A DNA stretch of 64,000 nucleotides, taken from Andrena cerasifolii. Lineage: Eukaryota; Arthropoda; Insecta; Hymenoptera; Andrenidae. This document shows, in pieces, positions 59,046 to 64,000 of this stretch. How positions within the stretch are numbered: the stretch's first letter is position 1; every line of letters begins with the position of its first letter. Where the stretch lies: contig NC_135132.1 of NCBI RefSeq assembly GCF_050908995.1, positions 5,389,001-5,453,000 on the forward strand. The letters are read 5' to 3'. Below the pieces are notes generated by a model, which was not told where the DNA came from, ran no database searches, and was given only the letters and a program-made list of their open reading frames with translations. The translations under genes were made by a program, and so were the position numbers.

Positions 59046-60094
59046 CAGTGGCGCACCCAGAGGGGAGGCCCACGGGCCTTAAGGGGAGGTTCTGGTCTAA
59101 ATGTCGATTTTTTTTTTATTTCATTTTTCGAATGTCCAACCTTTTAGGAAAACGTGTTTAAAAGGATTTGTTGAAATTCGTAAAATTCCCGAAGTTATAG
59201 GTATTTGCGGTAAATGCATGGGTCACAACCGGCCACTCGGCGCTCACGTAAAACTTTAAACGCGTTTTTCCCGAAACAGTGTTCTCAAAACGGTGGGACC
59301 TGTATCTTCAAAAGTTATTATCCGATTCGACTGAAACTTTTTTTATTTTGAAGATTATTCTTTTGGCTAGGGGAGGAACTAAAAAAAATACAAAAAGTTG
59401 AAAATTTATAATTTTCAAAGGCGATGAAAGGACGAAAAATACAGGGAAATGTGATTTCAAACTTGAAGTGTCGTTATTTTCTAAAAAAAATGTAATTTTT
59501 TAATTTTTTTAGCCCCCCCCCTAGCCAAAAGAATAATCTTCAAAATAAACAAGGTTTCAGTCGAATCGGATAATAACTTTTGGAGATAGAGGTCCCACCG
59601 ATTTGGATCAATTTTTTGACGCCTTGACTTTAACGACTCCCCAAGGCTGTCTGCAATGATTAATTATAAAACAAAAAATATATTTCTATAATCTAAGACA
59701 TCCTTAATACAATGCAACAAGTCCCATTAAATTATATATAGTAGTTTTCCTTTAATTAATTCCTAAATATCACCTATTTTGTTGGGCTCTAGACCAGAAC
59801 CTCCCCTTAACAGCCCCCGAAGGAAAAGGAAAAGGGAGATTAATGTAACCACGGCTGAAATAATTCAAGAGCTTTGTGAAAAAAAAGAAAACTGTATTTT
59901 ATTCTTTAAATAATTTTGTATTATTATCTAACGAATTTTATTGAATTTTCATAAGAAATATTTTGAACTCATGAACCGCTCTGAACCCATCAGTACTCAA
60001 AACGAGAAGCTCAAAGTCGAAGAAACTAGGGGCAGCAAAGTGCTTAACGTAGCCTTTACTATGGCCCTTTACATTCGATACTCATTCCGCCCCT
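59046..60094. mobile_element. Older hAT-like element hosting a TTAA hairpin
   Basis: The left end CAGTGGCGCACCCAGAGGGG is of the type seen at 53638 in inverse. The part to the right of the nested element (59811-60000) resembles 53510-53638, and the far end may be GCCCCTG at about 60088-60094, diverged from GCGCCACTG. No target duplication was found, so the right border is uncertain. Confidence 0.4.
59083..59806. mobile_element. TTAA-flanked element (724 bp)
   Basis: TTAA at 59079-59082 and 59807-59810 flank identical inverted ends GGGGAGGTTCTGGTCT. A second, inner inverted repeat pairs 59303-59386 with 59519-59600 (TTATTATCCGATTCGACTGA and AAGATTATTCTTTTGGCTAG), leaving a loop of about 130 bp. 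The size, the GGGG start and the TTAA duplication match the hairpins at 40616 and 48216. No transposase frame. Confidence 0.9.
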
Positions 60095-63000
60095 GAATAA
60101 TAAATCTGCTAATAATAGCGAGGCGGTATTAAATTCCTTGTAAACGAAGCAGCCGTACGAACGGGTCTCGATACCATATACACATCGACTGCTAATTGAA
60201 TACACCTTCGGCTCCATGGCTTTAATAATATCAACAGCGTTGCATACGGTGAGCGACGGCTAAATTAACCGGCGAGCGGTTTCTCCCGCGACTAGGCGGA
60301 CTCGTAACGACGCCGGTAACCATCATTAACGTCCTTAATGAAAGAGGGTGAATCGCTAAATATGGATACTCCGCGTGGAGAGAGGCCCGCCAAGTCGGAA
60401 CGAGAAAGGTGCAACGGGTGAAAATGCTGAAGGAGCGAAAGGAACCCAGGCATGTATGGGGTGTCCAGTTAGTCGCTTTGCGATCCCCCAGAAGGTAATT
60501 CCCCGTCAAGAAGCATGCGGATGTCGATTGGATTTACTGCACAGGCTGCTTGGTTTTCGAGGAAAATTATTTGGGGGATGAAGCTACTCTGTGACAATTT
60601 TTACCATTTTTTCAATTGTCCATTTTTATGTATGAGGCTATAGTATCTTGCTGTAATTTCACATTTAACTACAGAACCGTGGAGTAGGAAATAATACGGT
60701 AGAATAATCCCAAAACCAATAAATAGTTGGTACAGTCTCACAAATTTCGAATTTTCCCATTTTTAAAAAGTTTAACGAAATTACTTTTATTACTTTGGTA
60801 TTTCGAGTGCAATGCGTTAAAAGGAATTTTCACACCTAGCAAACAAGTTGGATGATACTTTAGCAATTACCAGAATAAAGAGAATTTTTAAAGCTTCGTA
60901 GCCTTCTACTGTGATAAAGTTATTTAAAAAAACCAATGGTGTGATAATTCCGTGCTCAACTTTTTTTTCCCAAAGAGTATTGGCCAACTAAGAACGTTGT
61001 ACTGTACACTTTGTATTTCTCTTGTCGCGAGGAATAGCCTCTTATATATTCAGTTTGTTGCACCGCGATTCTCTTGAACACCCCGTAGACAGAGGTTGGC
61101 CCGTGGAGTGGTCTAGTGCAGTAGTGGGAAGGAGGCTTGCAAGGGCAAAGAAAAGAAGAGGCTGAGGGAAATTTCGCGAGAAGGAGAAAGGGTTGCTCTG
61201 GATGCCTCTGGTCTCTCCTCTCTCTTTTCGTCCCTCTGCACGACCTTTCTACTCGGCAACCTTCCCCCAAAACACCCTCTCTCTAGCCCCCTCTCTCGGG
61301 GGTCAATGTCTGCTGGCGCGGCAACCTTGCCTCCTCGCTGCTTGATGGTGGCGCTCTGCAATTGGAGTACTGATACGCTGCCCGTGAGTTGCGCCGGGCG
61401 GACGTTGCGTCGCCACAGTTAGATACGTAAACCCAACAAACGCAGCTTTTCACTCTTTGCACGTCAGAATTTTCGTTTACGACCCCTGTCGCAGGTATGC
61501 TGCAGGGTGCAGCAATCTCTGCGTTTCACCTCCATGTTCTTCAAGACTGTGCGCTTGTTTGAGACATTACTGTGAGCCTGGAGGAATATAAATCCGACCA
61601 TATTAGTTCCTACTCTCTGAATGTTTGCAGGCCTATCAATCTGTGTTTTTTATCTTCGTTTTTTATTTTTTATTTTCGTCCAAATCAGTGAAAGTCGTGG
61701 CTGTAATTAAAGTAACAATGCATGAATGTTATTGTTTTTTTTCATTTATTGATTAGCTAATACATCTGGCAACATTCTGAGTAATTTTTCGACACGTAAG
61801 TCTTATTTTGTTTTTAAAACGGCGGGGATAAAATTATTACAAATAAGACGGAAATGATAGAGAATATCATCAGAGTATGGCAGAATATTCAGGAACTGCA
61901 GGAATAGCCACAGAATGCATTGAAATCCAAGCCGTCATAAAAGCTAAAGGCGGAGTCACTAAATATTGAGTAATTGTATTTCTCGTATAATATAGTCTTA
62001 AACCTATATACCTAAATGAATTTAATTTGCAGTCTTAAATACATATGCTAGTGTTAAAAAATAATATAACATTAAAAACGAGACATCTATTTTATTCCAT
62101 CGTTTAAACTTACAAAATCTCAAAACTTTTTGTTTGAGTATAATATGGCCGCCGACTGTAAATAATTTTCTAACCCCTAACCTCGAAGGGTAGTTTCTCC
62201 ACCTAAACACGAATATCCACCGTTAAATAGAATGTGTCTAATATTTTTCGGTACCTAATTTAAAGAAAAGAAATGAGAAATTGAAAAATGCACAGCGTTT
62301 GAAATCAGAAGTAACTTTTTTCACAGATTTTACTTTACATCGACGAAAAAGGTATTATAAATAAAAACTAAATTTAATTTTTTTCTTTGCACTTCTTCAT
62401 GCAACATCTTTGCACTAGTATTAATAATTATTAAAAAAATTATTCACAAAAAAAGACATAACCTCACTTCTATACAATATGGTCAAACTAAGATCCGATG
62501 CAGTATCCGCCATTTTGAATTATCTTTTGCCCCCAACTGACGTGACTTTCCCCGTTATCTTTGCTTCACTTTGACTCGCGGCTTAAGCGGGCGGTGGCTA
62601 TAAAATATGGTCCAAGCATTCACCCACCGTTCTAACCTAAAAACCACACCGGAACGTTCTGTTTACGGGCGGGAGAAAAAACAGCGCGCAGCATTGTTTC
62701 GCATTTTCGCCAAAATTCAATGTAAACCCCGCCTCTCCCGCCGTATTTTGCCAACCCCTTTTACGTTCCGCGGCACCTGCGCGCCGCGCGCATATACCGG
62801 AGACAGGATTTGACTACATTATTTTGGTAGCCGGATTTTCGATCCCCCTTCAATCCTTGCGCCTCATCTCCCGCCGCGGATTTCTTTCGTCGGCAATTTT
62901 CTGCATAATATCCTCCCCCTCCCTCCCCGCCACCCCGTCCGTCAGGTCGACGCCCCTTGTCTCGGTTTCCCGCTTTACAGAGGAGACAGCGAGCCACCTG

Positions 63001-63846
63001 AATCGCGGTGTCCGGTTTCTCGTAACGTTTTGCCAGGGACAACGATACCCGTGTGCCCGGTGTTTCGCGAAAACCAGAGAAACGACAGGTGAAACGCGCG
63101 TCTGGTTTACCTCTGGAGGCAGACCGATGCCCGGAATAAAGCCGCTGCGGTGAAACGAGTTCTGCGGAGTCTGTTCCCGATGTAATTACATCATTAGGCA
63201 ACGCCGCGACCGTATTACTGGCGGTCGGTCGCGTTGGGGCCAACATTTGACGGATTGACCGACGATGATCCGTCGTTGGGGGTGGTTTGTTGCGTTTGGT
63301 GGGTATTGGAGAGCTAATTGGTGGTTCCTTGAGGCTCGCTGGGTAAATAAGGAGGCGCGCTGTTGGCGTGGCACAGTTTTAGTTTGGGGAGCCTTAGGAG
63401 GGGTGTGTGTGAAGTTTAGGAAAAGGATTTGGCTCAGGGTTCGCGTGTAATTAGTGCACACCGTGTATAATAATGTTTCAAATGCACAGGGTTGGGTACT
63501 CAAAACTTTGAGAGAAAGTCGAGTTCGAGGGTATACGTAGGAAGGGTACGCATGTCGCATGTCTAACTACGAACGCGGCATTTCCACAATCTTTTAAATT
63601 CAATGGTTCATTTAAGATCAATTTTTAGTTCCACTTTTTAATAAAAAAATAAATTTTAACTTTCCTTGAAAATGGGCAGAATTATTGACAGAAACTTTGG
63701 AAGCTGTTAAAAAAATGTTTCAAAATTGCAATTAGTTTTACTCTTTTAATTGGTAGGAAGGGTACCTTGCGGAATAAATAAATTTTTCTCTATTTTCTCA
63801 AGGCTTCAACTTTCTTCAACTGTAATGATAATTCAAGAGTAGAATT
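60095..63846. other. Spacer with CpG-rich block, no gene seen
   Basis: Mixed DNA at 60100-60560, AT-rich at 60600-61000 and 61640-62500, CpG-rich at about 62580-63400. Frames up to 161 codons (minus, 62761-63246) in the CpG block overlap frames on the other strand and show no domain. A pyrimidine/purine-skewed stretch lies at 61130-61300. Confidence 0.5.
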
Positions 63847-63967
63847 CACTGTAAGTGCCAAAAATCAAAGTTTTCAAGAGAGAGAAAAACTGCCCCTTTA
63901 AATCATAGTATCATCAATAGTTTCGAAGATATTCGAGTAGGTGGATTTAAATGGGTCACCCTGTATA
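63847..63967. repeat. Relic element ends
   Basis: CACTGTAAGTGCCAAAA at 63847-63863 equals the TIR of the element at 21427-21576, and CACCCTGTATA at 63957-63967 is the inverse of the recurrent TATACAGGGTG. The two may be the ends of one decayed element or unrelated relics at the window edge. Confidence 0.4.
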
Positions 63968-64000
63968 AATACAGTACGAGCAACGGAAACTACACTCACG

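Noticed and set aside
62761..63246. 161-codon minus-strand gene
   Set aside because: Gly/Arg-rich and low-complexity in part, with a competing plus-strand frame and no domain.

Overview
The window looks like arthropod, most likely insect, nuclear DNA. It is poor in genes and crowded with small transposable elements. Reasons: there are no bacterial-style operons or long reading frames (the longest is about 218 codons). Truncated retrotransposon tails end in an AATAAA-type signal and (TAA)n. A pseudogene resembles the Tc1/mariner-like transposases, with an N-terminal DUF4817-type helix-turn-helix, that are abundant in ants, bees and other insects. Many TIR/fold-back MITEs carry hAT-type (8 bp), piggyBac-type (TTAA) or Tc1/mariner-type (TA) target duplications. 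Scattered TTAGGTTAGG-like motifs also fit an insect. Order or species cannot be fixed from the sequence alone; Hymenoptera is a guess.

Layout. 0-9 kb: AT-rich spacer; a TA-flanked fold-back element at 2.2-2.75 kb with a 5S-rRNA-derived SINE inserted in it; a LINE 3' tail at 4.7 kb; TTAA-flanked MITEs at 6.4 and 8.2 kb; a fold-back element at 8.6-9.2 kb. 9-21 kb: CpG-rich blocks (9.3-10.1, 13.1-14.1, 16.5-17.1 kb) alternate with AT-rich spacer; there is a candidate minus-strand exon near 12.0 kb, a candidate solo LTR at 12.6 kb, a hAT MITE at 16.3 kb and a second LINE tail plus a pogo-like MITE at 20.7-21.2 kb. 21-36 kb: a small TIR element at 21.4 kb; a hAT MITE whose interior has expanded into a tandem array at 24.8-25.6 kb; a 494 bp palindromic MITE at 28.3 kb; a 60 bp minisatellite at 30.5 kb; a second pogo-like MITE at 33.8 kb; a 27 bp tandem array at 35.3 kb. 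36-52 kb: the densest mobile-element zone, with hAT MITEs (36.6, 41.5, 50.1 kb), a degenerate hAT-like element (39.1 kb), TTAA-flanked hairpins (40.6, 48.2, 51.0, 51.3 kb), and further fold-back elements (43.2, 45.7, 47.3, 50.6 kb). 52-64 kb: a broken transposase interrupted by an insertion; a fold-back element at 54.2 kb; a CpG-rich block with a possible first exon at 55 kb; a candidate minus-strand open frame at 56.3 kb; the third LINE tail at 56.8 kb; a CpG-rich block at 57-58 kb; a TTAA hairpin nested in an older element at 59.1-59.8 kb; then spacer.

No confident host protein-coding gene, tRNA, rRNA gene or CRISPR array was found. A few open frames with splice-like borders are listed as low-confidence candidates. 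The window is best read as an intergenic region or a large intron in which several families of non-autonomous transposons have inserted into and rearranged one another. No clearly new functional system is visible. The most unusual items are the 5S-derived SINE inside a MITE, the dimeric tandem array grown inside a hAT MITE, and the set of 720-750 bp TTAA-flanked hairpins.
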